This document shows, one piece after another, positions 30,217-39,639 of a stretch of DNA of 64,000 bases. The first letter of the stretch is position 1; every line of letters starts with the position of its first letter. Below the pieces are notes generated by a model. That model ran no database searches and was not told the origin of the DNA. It worked only from the letters and a program-made list of their open reading frames with translations. The stretch comes from CAMBRQ01 sp945870325 (GTDB taxonomy: Bacteria; Bacillota; Clostridia; Lachnospirales; Lachnospiraceae): assembly GCF_050313795.1 (NCBI RefSeq), contig NZ_JBNPMC010000001.1:62001-126000 (forward strand). The letters run 5' to 3'. A program made the translations under genes and the position numbers.

Positions 30217-31686
30217 ATGAAAAGAAAATTATTAACCCTCATTCTGGCAGGAGTATTAATCTTCAGCAGTTCCACATTGGCAATGGCTGCAGATGCAACA
30301 GTTCCGACAGATGATTCTCAGGAAACTACACTTCCAGACTCTGAGCCAGAACCAGAAACTCCTGCAGTAACTGAACCTTTAGTTCCAACATCAGAAGAAC
30401 CTACAACCAAGGCTTCCACCCAGTATGTGTCTGGCGCTGATGCAGTAGCAGCAATTGGTAATACTGATATCTTAATCCTTGATGTTCGTACAAAAGCAAA
30501 TTATGACAAAGGCCATTTACCAGGCTCATTCTCTTACCCTTTATTTGGAGCAAATGGTGTATCAGATGAATTAAAGGCTAATTTTACCGAATATGTAAAG
30601 AACAATCAAGCACAGTTCCAGAAAAAGATTTATATCCTGTGCAACAGTGGTAAGAGTGGTGCAGCTGCCGGCACCGAATCATTAATCGCTAGCGGAATCG
30701 ATGCGTCAAACATCTATACCATCACTGGTGGTGCAACGGATACTACCGTACAAAGCAAATTTGTAATTGACTACAAGTCAGTATCCGGCGCTGAGGCTGT
30801 ATCAAAGATTGGTGATGCTGATTCCTTAATTCTCGATGTAAGATCTGCTGACAAATTCGCAAAAGGACATCTGAAAGGTTCCCTTTCACTTCCTGTATTC
30901 GATGCAAACAATAACTTGCCTAAAAACTTACAGGATGATTTTGTAAAGTATGTCAATGGACACAAACAGGATTTCCAGAAAAATATCTACATCCTGTGTA
31001 ACAGTGGAAGCCGCGGTGCGCAGACCGCTACAAAACTTCTTCTGGATCAAGGTTTTGCTTTGGAAAATATCTTTACCATCACAAACGGCGCAAAAGATTC
31101 TGACATCAAAGCAAAACTCACCTATGTTACTGCACAAGAAGCCGTAAACTCTATCGGGAAGTCCGAAATCCTCCTTCTTGATGTTCGTTCTAAAGTCAAC
31201 TATGAGAAAGGACATCTGAAAGGCTCTCTTTCACTTCCTGTATTTGATGCGGACAATAGTCTTCCAGATAATCTGGCAACAGAATTCTCTGCTTATGTAA
31301 AAGCTAATTTGCAGAGTTTCAACAAAACGATCTATATCCTGTGCAACAGCGGAAGCCGAGGTGCTGAAAAAGCTACTATTCTCTTAAAAGAAGCAGGCAT
31401 TCCAGCAGAAAGCATCTTCACTATCGAAGGTGGAGCAAAAAATTCTGTTATTCAGGCTAATTTTGTAACTACTGATACTGAAATCCAGAATCCTGGTACT
31501 CCCCAGAAACCTGGAACTAATACTAATACAAACACAAATTCAGTTCAAAAACCAGATACGAGCCAAAAGGCAACTACTGCTAAAGCACCAAAAACTGGCG
31601 ATGCTACTTCTGCAATTCCATATGTGTTAATCGCAGGTATTGCATTAAGCGTAATCGTATTTGAAAGAAAAAAAATCGCGAAATAA
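30217..31686 (+). CDS. surface-anchored protein with three tandem rhodanese domains
   Basis: A 489-residue exported protein: signal peptide ending at AMA-A (about 25), a T/P/E-rich linker to 68, three rhodanese domains (about 70-180, 185-300, 302-412), a P/N/T-rich wall-spanning linker, a variant sortase signal APKTGD at 457-462, a hydrophobic helix and a KK-basic tail. Each domain keeps its LDVR strand and active loop: C142 in LCNSGKSG, C261 and C376 in LCNSGSRG. It would hold sulfane sulfur outside the cell, attached to peptidoglycan. It is divergent from the ArsS-like operon that encodes another exported rhodanese. The ATG has a GAGGAG site. Confidence 0.93.
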   Translation: MKRKLLTLILAGVLIFSSSTLAMAADATVPTDDSQETTLPDSEPEPETPAVTEPLVPTSEEPTTKASTQYVSGADAVAAIGNTDILILDVRTKANYDKGHLPGSFSYPLFGANGVSDELKANFTEYVKNNQAQFQKKIYILCNSGKSGAAAGTESLIASGIDASNIYTITGGATDTTVQSKFVIDYKSVSGAEAVSKIGDADSLILDVRSADKFAKGHLKGSLSLPVFDANNNLPKNLQDDFVKYVNGHKQDFQKNIYILCNSGSRGAQTATKLLLDQGFALENIFTITNGAKDSDIKAKLTYVTAQEAVNSIGKSEILLLDVRSKVNYEKGHLKGSLSLPVFDADNSLPDNLATEFSAYVKANLQSFNKTIYILCNSGSRGAEKATILLKEAGIPAESIFTIEGGAKNSVIQANFVTTDTEIQNPGTPQKPGTNTNTNTNSVQKPDTSQKATTAKAPKTGDATSAIPYVLIAGIALSVIVFERKKIAK

Positions 31687-31716
31687 ATATAAAATGTAAA
31701 ATGACGTAGATTACAA

Positions 31717-31754
31717 AAACACAGAGGCAAGTCTTTTCACCTGCCTCTGTGTTT
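31717..31754. terminator. bidirectional terminator
   Basis: A 13-bp stem (AAACACAGAGGCA and complement), T-rich on the plus side, separates the triple-rhodanese gene from the convergent ECF S-component gene. Confidence 0.85.
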
Positions 31755-31829
31755 CTCTTTCTTCTGTTCCGTCTTCAATTGTTTATGCTGTAACCTCAAT
31801 GCCTGCTAGAATCTGGTGCCAATTTCTCT

Positions 31830-32357
31830 TTATGAAACTTTCTTATATGCAGCCTGGCGAACATCCGGTATTGCAATCAGGATCGGGTAGAGAACACAGG
31901 CAATAATAAGTCCGCTGATGCCCTGAATGATATTAGCCGGAATACTTGCCGCCGCACCGGAGCCATACATCGGGAACTCACATATAAAATATCCACCCGC
32001 AACAAATATAATATCTATCACGCCGCCAAGAACCACTGCCATATAACGGGTTCTGGAATCCTTCCCAACCTTCTGGAACACAAGTCCTGACACAAGTGCC
32101 ACAAGACCTTTAATCACGAAAGTGATTGGCACATATACGAAGTATCCGCCCAACAGATCTGCCATTGCAGAACCAACGCCGCCGGCAAGCAATCCATAGG
32201 CAGGTCCAAGAATGATACCTGCTAATATTACCACTGCATCTCCCGGATGGATATAGCCGCCCGTCCCCGGAGTAGGAATTCGTATAGACATCGTGGCAAC
32301 GCAGGCAAGCGCCGCAAATAATGCTGTCATTACAATTTTTTTCAGATTAGAATTCAT
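31830..32357 (-). CDS. ECF transporter S component
   Basis: A 175-residue membrane protein with six helices, the N-terminal A-motif-like TALFAALACVATMSI used for docking EcfT, and the conserved substrate-proximal segment HPGDAVVILAGIILGPAYGLLAGGVGSAMADLLGGY. It resembles the PdxU2/HmpT/PanT-like vitamin-precursor group. No EcfA or EcfT gene is near, so it would share a common energising module elsewhere in the genome. The vitamin it binds cannot be told, and no riboswitch was recognised in the 200-bp leader. Confidence 0.9.
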   Translation of the reverse strand: MNSNLKKIVMTALFAALACVATMSIRIPTPGTGGYIHPGDAVVILAGIILGPAYGLLAGGVGSAMADLLGGYFVYVPITFVIKGLVALVSGLVFQKVGKDSRTRYMAVVLGGVIDIIFVAGGYFICEFPMYGSGAAASIPANIIQGISGLIIACVLYPILIAIPDVRQAAYKKVS

Positions 32358-32622
32358 AATTAAAACCTCTTTCCTTTATGTAATAATTCTTGCTTTAACC
32401 TAATGTACAGCAGTAGTGGCTCAAATTAAAGTGCCAATTATCACAAAAATGAGCAGACCAGTTTAGAACCGGCATCTTCTTTTATAAGGCATTAAAGTTT
32501 TATCAACCATCTCAAAACTCTCTCATCATCTCGAAACTCCCTCTGCCAGTAGTATCTGACAAAAATCTCCTCCCCATACAGACAGGGCATAGAATAAATC
32601 TCTGCCCTGAATCCTATCTATC

Positions 32623-33387
32623 TTAAATCTTATCCACCCAATACCGAATTGCCTTCTCAAGCAATTTTGCACATCCTGATACCTCCTGGTCATAATATAA
32701 CTTGAATCTCTCATCCGCAATATACATAGTGGCAATTCCTTTATGAGCCTCCTTCGTATACTGCTTCCATGTCCTGCCAAGCCATTCCTTATGAAGAATC
32801 ACGATCCTTTTCGCCTCTTCACCGTCAGGCCGTATGCCAGCAGTCACACCCTCCTGCAAACGTTTCTTAATCTCTTCTCCCAGGCTCTGGAATCTTTCAT
32901 AGTCTGCTTCCGACATATTCAATATCTTACGGTGCGCTTCATCTATCTCGTCATCACCGTATTTTTCACGGATCTCCTCACCGTATTTCTCCTCATTTTC
33001 TCTGACAATCCTTTCCTTAAACGCTTCGAATCTCTCTGCATCACTCATCCTGCCTTCTCCTTTCACCTGCAATATCGTCTGTCTCACCGTCCGAATCAGA
33101 GCATCCATATGCTCTCTTCGTTCTTCCAGTTCCAGAAGATGTTCTTCCAGCGCGCTCATAATATCAAAATCATCCTGATACATGATCTGCCTGATCCGCT
33201 TCAGATCAAAGCCTCTTTCCCGGTAGAATAATATCTGCTGCAGCAATGCAACTTCGTTCTCACCATAATAGCGATACCCTGCTTCATTCACATATAGCGG
33301 CTTCAAAAGACCGATCCCATCATAATAGCGAAGAGTCCGTGCACTCACTCCCGCCAGTTCCGATAATTCTCTGATACTATACTCCAT
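32623..33387 (-). CDS. MerR-family regulator with TipAS drug-sensing domain
   Basis: A 254-residue regulator: N-terminal MerR winged HTH (SIRELSELAGVSARTLRYYDGIGLL) and coiled dimer helix to about 110, then a C-terminal TipAS helical domain (HKEWLGRTWKQYTKEAHKGIATMYIADERFKLYYD), which binds thiopeptide and other drugs. A sequence between 33388 and 33440 with repeated TTGACG/GCGTCAA segments lies just upstream and may be its own operator. No obvious target gene is adjacent, so autoregulation or a distant target is likely. Confidence 0.9.
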   Translation of the reverse strand: MEYSIRELSELAGVSARTLRYYDGIGLLKPLYVNEAGYRYYGENEVALLQQILFYRERGFDLKRIRQIMYQDDFDIMSALEEHLLELEERREHMDALIRTVRQTILQVKGEGRMSDAERFEAFKERIVRENEEKYGEEIREKYGDDEIDEAHRKILNMSEADYERFQSLGEEIKKRLQEGVTAGIRPDGEEAKRIVILHKEWLGRTWKQYTKEAHKGIATMYIADERFKLYYDQEVSGCAKLLEKAIRYWVDKI

Positions 33388-33470
33388 CTTCTTTCAACCT
33401 CCTTAAGGATAGGTCAAGAATACCAGTTGACGCAGCGTCAAAGTCAATGGGTCATTCAAAATTATTTCAA

Positions 33471-34211
33471 TTATTTTAAAAATACATATTCCGTATCGGA
33501 AGATAAATCCTCCCGAAAACGATATCCCAGACGCCCAAACCCTTTTACTTCCTCAAGGTTCTCGATTCCTTTTTCAGCCATGAAACGCACCATCTCTCCT
33601 CTTGCCATCTTCGCCTGTGTACCTTTCTGTATTACTTTACCGTCTTTCCACTCTCCAAAAACACAGGTAACGTATGTATCCTCCGATTCCAAATATCTCT
33701 CAATACACTTGGAATATTCCTTAGATGCAAGATTCAGGATTGTATGATCCACATCTTTCACTTCCATATAGAGTCTGTTTCCCCAGAAGTCATAGAGATT
33801 CTTTGTTCCATCTACCTTGGTCTTCGCCTGCATCTCTAATCTATAAGGCGTTACGCCATCCAAAGGCTTAAGCACGCCATAGAATCCGGACAGAATCCGA
33901 AGATGTCCCTCCACATACTCCCATTCCTTCTGGGTAAATACTTCCGGCGCCATATATTGATACTGGATTCCCTCATAAGAAATCAGCGCCGGAGTCAGGT
34001 TCTGATAAAGATTCATGTCGCAAAACCGCTGATAATTAAGTTGGGCAATCTTATCATTGCAGCACCACAGTTTTTGCATCTCCTCAAAAGAAAGCCCCTG
34101 TATCCATTCCATCAGCCTCCCCGTCTCCTCCAAAAACCGCGGCAAGTTCTCATAGCAGAACGTATCCGTATCTATATTCATCTTTTTCGCCGGGGAGATG
34201 ATAATCCTCAT
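33471..34211 (-). CDS. yaaA: YaaA-family peroxide stress protein
   Basis: A 246-residue cytoplasmic protein beginning MRIIISPAKKMN, the family hallmark, with SGFYGVLKPLDGVTPYRLEM near 120-140 and MARGEMVRFMAEKGI near 205-220. YaaA proteins bind DNA and lower peroxide damage. It stands alone; neighbours are a TipA-type regulator and the Pho two-component genes. No anomaly was noted. Confidence 0.95.
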   Translation of the reverse strand: MRIIISPAKKMNIDTDTFCYENLPRFLEETGRLMEWIQGLSFEEMQKLWCCNDKIAQLNYQRFCDMNLYQNLTPALISYEGIQYQYMAPEVFTQKEWEYVEGHLRILSGFYGVLKPLDGVTPYRLEMQAKTKVDGTKNLYDFWGNRLYMEVKDVDHTILNLASKEYSKCIERYLESEDTYVTCVFGEWKDGKVIQKGTQAKMARGEMVRFMAEKGIENLEEVKGFGRLGYRFREDLSSDTEYVFLK

Positions 34212-34406
34212 ATCTCATAGTCCTCCTCTAAACATAAATACCAGCGCAAATATCAGAAGTTATGGAAAGTTTGCTTTCCTCAATCTTATGCTTATTATAT
34301 CAAACACGCATCATATATCAAGCATACTTTCCCGCTTAATCCACACCCCCAATTTTACTCTTTTCCATCTCCCAACACTCTCCCCAACATCCCCGCCGGA
34401 ATTCCC

Positions 34407-35723
34407 CTAAAAAACCAACTCCATCCGAGTCCCTTCTCCGACCCTGCTCTCTACATGCACTTCTGCACCATGCATAATCGCACCATGCTTCACGATCGAC
34501 AATCCAAGACCAGTCCCCCCGGTCTCTTTCGAATGGCTCTTATCCACCCGGTAGAACCTTTCGAAGATTCTCTCTTTCTGATCCTCTGGTATTCCAATCC
34601 CAGTATCCGTGACAATGACCTTCGTGCCTTTTAGAGTCCCACCAACCCACACACTGACGGAACCTCCCTGCTTATTATACTTGATTGCATTTTCACAGAT
34701 ATTATAGATCATCTCATCCAGGATCTGCCGTATGCCATGATAAACGACTGATTCCCCGGTAACTGTCACCCGGATCTCTCTTGCAGATGCCTGTGGTGCC
34801 AGGCGGCTGATGATTTCCCTGGTAAGAAGGTATAGGTCTACATCCTCTTTTTCGAATTCCACCTCTCCCTCATCCAGTTTGGAAAGTTTGATAATATCTT
34901 CTATAAGGGTGATCAGCCGACTTGCCTCGTTATAGATACGCTCGGAGAATTTCTTCATATCTTCCGGTCTTACCAGCCCATCCTTCATAATCTCCGCATA
35001 GCCGGATATCGAAGTAAGCGGGGTCTTCAATTCATGAGATACATTGGCAGAGAACTCTTTTCTCATATTGGCAATAGCGTCTTTTTCCCGATTCTGCTCA
35101 TCAATACTCTGAAGCAATGGTGTCAGTTCCTCATACATCTCATTTTCCAACGGATGTTCCAGATCCAGTTCATTAATCGGTCGTATGAGTCTAAGCACCT
35201 GCCACCTTGCAAGCACGAATGCAAAGAGCAGCATAACAGCGGCAATCATACCCATGATCGGAAGAATCTGAATCGCTGTAAGCCATATCGTATCCATGCC
35301 TTTCGCCACACGCAGTACGGTATCATCCGATAACTTCACCGCATAGTAGAACATATCCTGATTCAGCGAATCCGAATGGCGGATATCCTTCCCACTCCCG
35401 TTCGCCATTGCATCCTTTACTTCCGGCCTGTCCTTATGATTCTCGAAGGTTACTTCATCCTGCTTGGAATCATACAATACCTTCCCTTGTGCATCAATCT
35501 GGGTCACTCTCGTATTCTTACGTACATCATCCATCTGACGCAGATAAGCATTTCCTGATATCTCAATCGCTGCCTTGATATAATCTGCCTCCTGGCAGAT
35601 CTCATCTTCCATCAGCCGTACGGTCTGACGGTATACTACGAATGTCGTAATCACATATGCCGCCAGCAACGTCGTCACAATCACCAGTATCATACTTTTC
35701 TGTATCTTCGCCCTAAGTTTCAT
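34407..35723 (-). CDS. phoR: PhoR-like sensor histidine kinase
   Basis: A 438-residue membrane kinase: two TM helices (about 10-32 and 148-170) flanking an extracytoplasmic domain, then a HAMP-like/linker region, H-box VSHELKTPLTSISGYAEIMKDG near 235, N-box NICENAIKYNK, DTGIGIP and the final ETGGTGLGLSIV. It ends the phosphate cluster, 29 bp after the response-regulator gene, so it most likely senses phosphate through PstSCAB-PhoU. Confidence 0.93.
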   Translation of the reverse strand: MKLRAKIQKSMILVIVTTLLAAYVITTFVVYRQTVRLMEDEICQEADYIKAAIEISGNAYLRQMDDVRKNTRVTQIDAQGKVLYDSKQDEVTFENHKDRPEVKDAMANGSGKDIRHSDSLNQDMFYYAVKLSDDTVLRVAKGMDTIWLTAIQILPIMGMIAAVMLLFAFVLARWQVLRLIRPINELDLEHPLENEMYEELTPLLQSIDEQNREKDAIANMRKEFSANVSHELKTPLTSISGYAEIMKDGLVRPEDMKKFSERIYNEASRLITLIEDIIKLSKLDEGEVEFEKEDVDLYLLTREIISRLAPQASAREIRVTVTGESVVYHGIRQILDEMIYNICENAIKYNKQGGSVSVWVGGTLKGTKVIVTDTGIGIPEDQKERIFERFYRVDKSHSKETGGTGLGLSIVKHGAIMHGAEVHVESRVGEGTRMELVF

Positions 35724-35752
35724 ATAGAATGACCTCTGTCTCTATCATAGTA

Positions 35753-36427
35753 TTATTTTCTCATACGATATCCCACGCCGCGAACCGTCTCTATCCTCTC
35801 CCCACCGACTCCCAACTTCTGTCTCAGGGTTCTCACATGTACATCCACCGTTCGCGTCTCTCCATCAAAATCATATCCCCAGATGTCTTCCAAGAGACTG
35901 TCTCTTGTCATAACAATATTAGGATTCTTCATCAGCCGTTTGAGAAGTTCATATTCCTTAAGCGTAAGGCTTACCACCTCGCCGGTTGATGTTACCTCAT
36001 GCTTCTTCGTATCCATCTCAATCTCTCCAAGACTTATGATATCCTGTGGCTCATTTCCGGATTTCTTGCTCCGGCGCAGCACTGCCTTGATCCTTGAGAT
36101 CAGTTCCATCATTCCGAATGGCTTCGTCACATAGTCATCGGCTCCCAAGTCCAGTCCCTTCACCTTATCATATTCTGCGCCTTTCGCCGTTACCATGATC
36201 ACCGGAATCTCCCGGGTCTTCGCAGAAGATTTTAATTTCTTAAGAAGAGAGATTCCATCCTCTCCCGGCAGCATAATATCCATCAGAATCAGTTCCGGCG
36301 TCTCAAGCGCCAGCGCCTTTAAGAATTCCTGTCCATCTTCAAACCCACACGCCTGGAATCCCGTACTTTCCAATGTATACACAACCAATTCCCTAATATT
36401 ACTATCATCTTCCACACAAAATATCAT
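35753..36427 (-). CDS. PhoB/PhoP-type response regulator
   Basis: A 224-residue OmpR-family regulator: receiver domain with acidic pair EDD (6-8), acceptor D in LILMDIMLPGEDG near 54, VTAKG and YVTKPF with K near 104, and a C-terminal winged HTH (GEVVSLTLKEYELLKRLMKNP, VDVHVRTLRQKLG). It pairs with the PhoR-like kinase and follows phoU. A Pho-box-like repeat upstream of pstS is its likely target. Confidence 0.94.
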   Translation of the reverse strand: MIFCVEDDSNIRELVVYTLESTGFQACGFEDGQEFLKALALETPELILMDIMLPGEDGISLLKKLKSSAKTREIPVIMVTAKGAEYDKVKGLDLGADDYVTKPFGMMELISRIKAVLRRSKKSGNEPQDIISLGEIEMDTKKHEVTSTGEVVSLTLKEYELLKRLMKNPNIVMTRDSLLEDIWGYDFDGETRTVDVHVRTLRQKLGVGGERIETVRGVGYRMRK

Positions 36428-36439
36428 TCTGCCACTCCT

Positions 36440-37093
36440 CTATATCTTAAAATCCTTATGAATTCCCGTAATGGAGAATTCCACCCACTCGGCAATATTA
36501 GTCGCATGATCCCCAATCCTTTCCAGATACTTGGCAACCATGATCAGATCAATCGCCTGCCGTCCTACATCCCCCTTACTCTGGGCAATGTATTCAATCA
36601 ATTCCTGCTTATTCTCTTCGAACATCCGATCCACTGCGTCATCTGCCTCCATCACGCTTCTGGATAATTCCAGATCCTTCTTCACGTAGGCGGTCACACT
36701 GTCCCTTACCATCTTCGCTGCAGCCTCGGACATCATCCCAATCTTCAGGATATCCGTTGCCTCTGATTTCTTCTCAGAAATAATAATCTCCGCAATATCG
36801 GATGCCTGATCCCCGATACGCTCCATATCGGTAATCATCTTAAGTGCTGCAGAGATCTGTCTTAAGTCTCTGGCAACCGGCTGCTGCTGCAGCAATAATT
36901 TCAGACACAGACGCTCAATATCTTTTTCCATCTGATCAATCTCTTCGTCTGCCTCTCTGACTGCCTCTGCCCGCGCAAGGCTTCCCTCCTGCAATGCACT
37001 CGTCGCCTCATTAATAGCGATCTCGCACAACTCACCCATATGTATCAACAACTCATTCAAATGCTCCAACTGCATATCAAATTTATTACGCAT
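36440..37093 (-). CDS. phoU: phosphate transport system regulator PhoU
   Basis: A 217-residue all-helical protein of two three-helix PhoU repeats, each with the E/DxxxD-type metal-binding stretches (ITDMERIGDQASDIAE near 88-103 and KYLERIGDHATNIAEW near 188-203). It links the PstB importer to PhoR and damps the Pho response. It starts 4 bp after pstB. Length and order are normal. Confidence 0.96.
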   Translation of the reverse strand: MRNKFDMQLEHLNELLIHMGELCEIAINEATSALQEGSLARAEAVREADEEIDQMEKDIERLCLKLLLQQQPVARDLRQISAALKMITDMERIGDQASDIAEIIISEKKSEATDILKIGMMSEAAAKMVRDSVTAYVKKDLELSRSVMEADDAVDRMFEENKQELIEYIAQSKGDVGRQAIDLIMVAKYLERIGDHATNIAEWVEFSITGIHKDFKI

Positions 37094-37096
37094 ATC

Positions 37097-37846
37097 CTAA
37101 CCAAACCTCCCTGTAATATAATCCTCTGTTCTCTTATCTGACGGTATAGAGAATAATTTCTCCGTGTCATTGTATTCAACAACTTCACCTAACAGGAAGA
37201 AAGCGGTGTTATCAGATACACGAACTGCCTGCTGCATGTTGTGCGTTACCATGACAATAGTATAATCTTTTTTCAATTCCATCGCAAGGTCCTCTATCTT
37301 CGATGTAGAGATAGGATCCAAAGCAGAAGTAGGCTCATCCATCAGAAGCACCTCCGGCTGTACTGCCAATGCTCTCGCAATACAGAGCCTCTGCTGCTGC
37401 CCGCCGGACATACCAAGCGCGCTCTTCTTCAGACGATCCTTGCATTCTTCCCAGATTGCCGCATCTCTTAATGATTTCTCCACGATGTCATCCAATCTCG
37501 CCTTCGAATGAATGCCATGAGTTCTAGGACCGTAAGCGATGTTATCATAGATGCTCATCGGAAATGGATTCGGCTTCTGGAATACCATTCCCACTCTCTT
37601 TCTTAATAAGTTTACATCAATATCTTTGAAAATATCCTGCCCATCCAGAAGGATATCTCCTTCAATTCGGCATCCCTCTACAAGGTCATTCATGCGGTTG
37701 ATGGATTTCAGAAGCGTAGACTTCCCACAACCGGAAGGACCGATAAACGCAGTGATCTTATTCGCCTCAATATCCAGGTTCACATTCTTTAATGCATGAA
37801 AATCACTGTAATACAGATCCATATTCTTAATGCTTATTTTGCTCAT
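37097..37846 (-). CDS. pstB: phosphate ABC transporter ATPase PstB
   Basis: A 249-residue ATPase with Walker A GPSGCGKST near 35, FQKPNPFPMSIYDNIAYG (PstB-specific Q-loop), signature LGMSGGQQQRLCIARA, Walker B VLLMDEPTSALDP and H-switch VMVTHNMQQA. It powers phosphate uptake through PstA/PstC. Its gene lies between pstA and phoU. Confidence 0.97.
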   Translation of the reverse strand: MSKISIKNMDLYYSDFHALKNVNLDIEANKITAFIGPSGCGKSTLLKSINRMNDLVEGCRIEGDILLDGQDIFKDIDVNLLRKRVGMVFQKPNPFPMSIYDNIAYGPRTHGIHSKARLDDIVEKSLRDAAIWEECKDRLKKSALGMSGGQQQRLCIARALAVQPEVLLMDEPTSALDPISTSKIEDLAMELKKDYTIVMVTHNMQQAVRVSDNTAFFLLGEVVEYNDTEKLFSIPSDKRTEDYITGRFG

Positions 37847-37888
37847 GCTATTTCCTCTCCATGCTCATCTCTATGCTTTCGCTTATCT

Positions 37889-38758
37889 CTATACTTTCGT
37901 TAATCTCTTCGCTGCTACGCCTGATAATGTATTGATTCCTACTACCAGAACCAGCAGAATCACCGCCGTAGCATATGCCTGATCCATATATAATCCTTCA
38001 CTTGCCAAATTGTACATATGTACTGCCAGCGTTCTTCCGGAACTCATGACTCCCTTGGGAAAATCCGCCACCGTACCAGCCGTATAGATCAATGCTGCCG
38101 TCTCGCCAACGATTCTTCCGATCGCCAGGATCACACCTGCCAGAATGCCAGGTATCGCAGATGGCAGAACGATTCTAAATACGGTACGAAGTTTCCCTGC
38201 TCCAAGCCCGAAACTTCCTTCCCGGTAAGAATCCGGCACTGCCTTCAACGCCTCTTCCGTGCTTCTCATAATCAACGGAAGTACCATAATCGATAAGGTA
38301 AATGCACCCGCTAAAATGGAGAACCCCCAGCCGCATGTGCTGACAAAGAACAGCATTCCAAACAGCCCATATACAATCGAAGGAATTCCCTGCAAAGTCT
38401 CCGTTGTCAAACGAATAATCTCCACAAATCGATTCCCTCGTTTCGCATATTCCTCCAGGAATATGGCTGAAAAAATCCCAAACGGCACGGCAATCAGCAA
38501 AGACAAGAATGTCATGATCACTGTATTTACCAGCGCAGGCATCAGGGATGCATTCTCAGAAGAATAGTTTAACGAAAACAGTGACGGCTTCAGATACGGT
38601 ACTCCATGGATCAGTATATACGCAATCAGAAAGATCAATACCGTAAATGTCAGGATTGCGGATAGCATGACCAGAAGCATCACGATCAATGATCCGGGAG
38701 TTCTTGTATAGGATTTCATTTTCTGTTTTAATGTAACTTCATTCCTACTCATGGTCAT
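37889..38758 (-). CDS. pstA: phosphate ABC transporter permease PstA
   Basis: A 289-residue membrane protein with six TM helices and the EAA-type loop EEALKAVPDSYREGSFGLGAGKLRT near 165-190; LETLQGIPSIVYGLFGMLFF is diagnostic for PstA. It overlaps pstC by 14 bp, so the two permeases are made together. Confidence 0.96.
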   Translation of the reverse strand: MTMSRNEVTLKQKMKSYTRTPGSLIVMLLVMLSAILTFTVLIFLIAYILIHGVPYLKPSLFSLNYSSENASLMPALVNTVIMTFLSLLIAVPFGIFSAIFLEEYAKRGNRFVEIIRLTTETLQGIPSIVYGLFGMLFFVSTCGWGFSILAGAFTLSIMVLPLIMRSTEEALKAVPDSYREGSFGLGAGKLRTVFRIVLPSAIPGILAGVILAIGRIVGETAALIYTAGTVADFPKGVMSSGRTLAVHMYNLASEGLYMDQAYATAVILLVLVVGINTLSGVAAKRLTKV

Positions 38759-39638
38759 TCCTCCTGTTCAAAAATGCTACGCAGAAATTAATAATCAAGA
38801 TAAATACAAAGAGAACGACACCTGTCGCAATCAGTGATTCCCTGTGAAGCCCTGTTGCATAACCCATCTCAATTACGATATTCGCTGTCAGTGTACGCAC
38901 ACCTCGGAAGATTCCCGAAGGGATTCTCGCCTGATTACCAGCCACCATGATTACCGCCATCGTCTCACCAATGGCACGCCCCACGCCTAATACGATCGCA
39001 GCCACAACTCCTGACTTCGCCGCCGGAAGAACCACCCGGAAGATCGCTCTTTCATGGGTTGCTCCCAACGCAACTGCACCTTCGTAATACTGATCGGGAA
39101 CTGCACGCAGAGAGGATTCCGTCAAACCAATGATCGTAGGCAGAATCATCATGCCTAAGAGAAGTGCTGCAGTCAGGATACTGCTTCCGTTTCCTGCCGA
39201 TTTTAACACGCCGGCTTCTTTCAGCGTTCTGCCCAGATTGCGAATCACCGGCACCAATACTACCAACCCAAAGAAACCATATACAACGGATGGAATTCCT
39301 GCTAATAACTCCGTTGCTGTTTTTAGTGGTTTATAGATTCTCTTCGGACAATAGAACGCCATGAACACTGCTGTCAGTATGCCTATTGGGACACCGAACA
39401 CAATCGCCCCTGCCGTGACATACAGACTTCCTATAATCATAGGAAGTATTCCGTAGATATCATTCTTCGGCTTCCACATCTGCCCGCTTAAGAATTCTCC
39501 AAACCCGATTTCTTTCATCGCAGGGATACCATTTGCGAATAAAAACACACAAATGAGAGCTACCGCCAGCACCGAAGCGCAGGCGGCAATGAAGAACACT
39601 CCCTGCATGAATCTTTCAGTCCATGCTTTTGATTTCAT
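38745..39638 (-). CDS. pstC: phosphate ABC transporter permease PstC
   Basis: A 297-residue membrane protein, six TM helices, with the PstC marker LLAGIPSVVYGFFGLVVLVP near 110-130 and EAA-type loop ESSLRAVPDQYYEGAVALGATH near 180-200. It begins 1 bp after pstS and overlaps pstA. It forms the channel with PstA. Confidence 0.96.
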   Translation of the reverse strand: MKSKAWTERFMQGVFFIAACASVLAVALICVFLFANGIPAMKEIGFGEFLSGQMWKPKNDIYGILPMIIGSLYVTAGAIVFGVPIGILTAVFMAFYCPKRIYKPLKTATELLAGIPSVVYGFFGLVVLVPVIRNLGRTLKEAGVLKSAGNGSSILTAALLLGMMILPTIIGLTESSLRAVPDQYYEGAVALGATHERAIFRVVLPAAKSGVVAAIVLGVGRAIGETMAVIMVAGNQARIPSGIFRGVRTLTANIVIEMGYATGLHRESLIATGVVLFVFILIINFCVAFLNRRNDHE

Positions 39639-39639
39639 A

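Noticed and set aside
30420..31440. Direct DNA repeats that might be mistaken for a repeat array or CRISPR
   Set aside because: They are the three homologous rhodanese domains of one protein, about 350 bp apart, not short spaced repeats.
32526..32780. 84-codon minus-strand frame overlapping the TipA-type regulator
   Set aside because: Frame-shifted shadow of the MerR-family gene without its own ribosome site.
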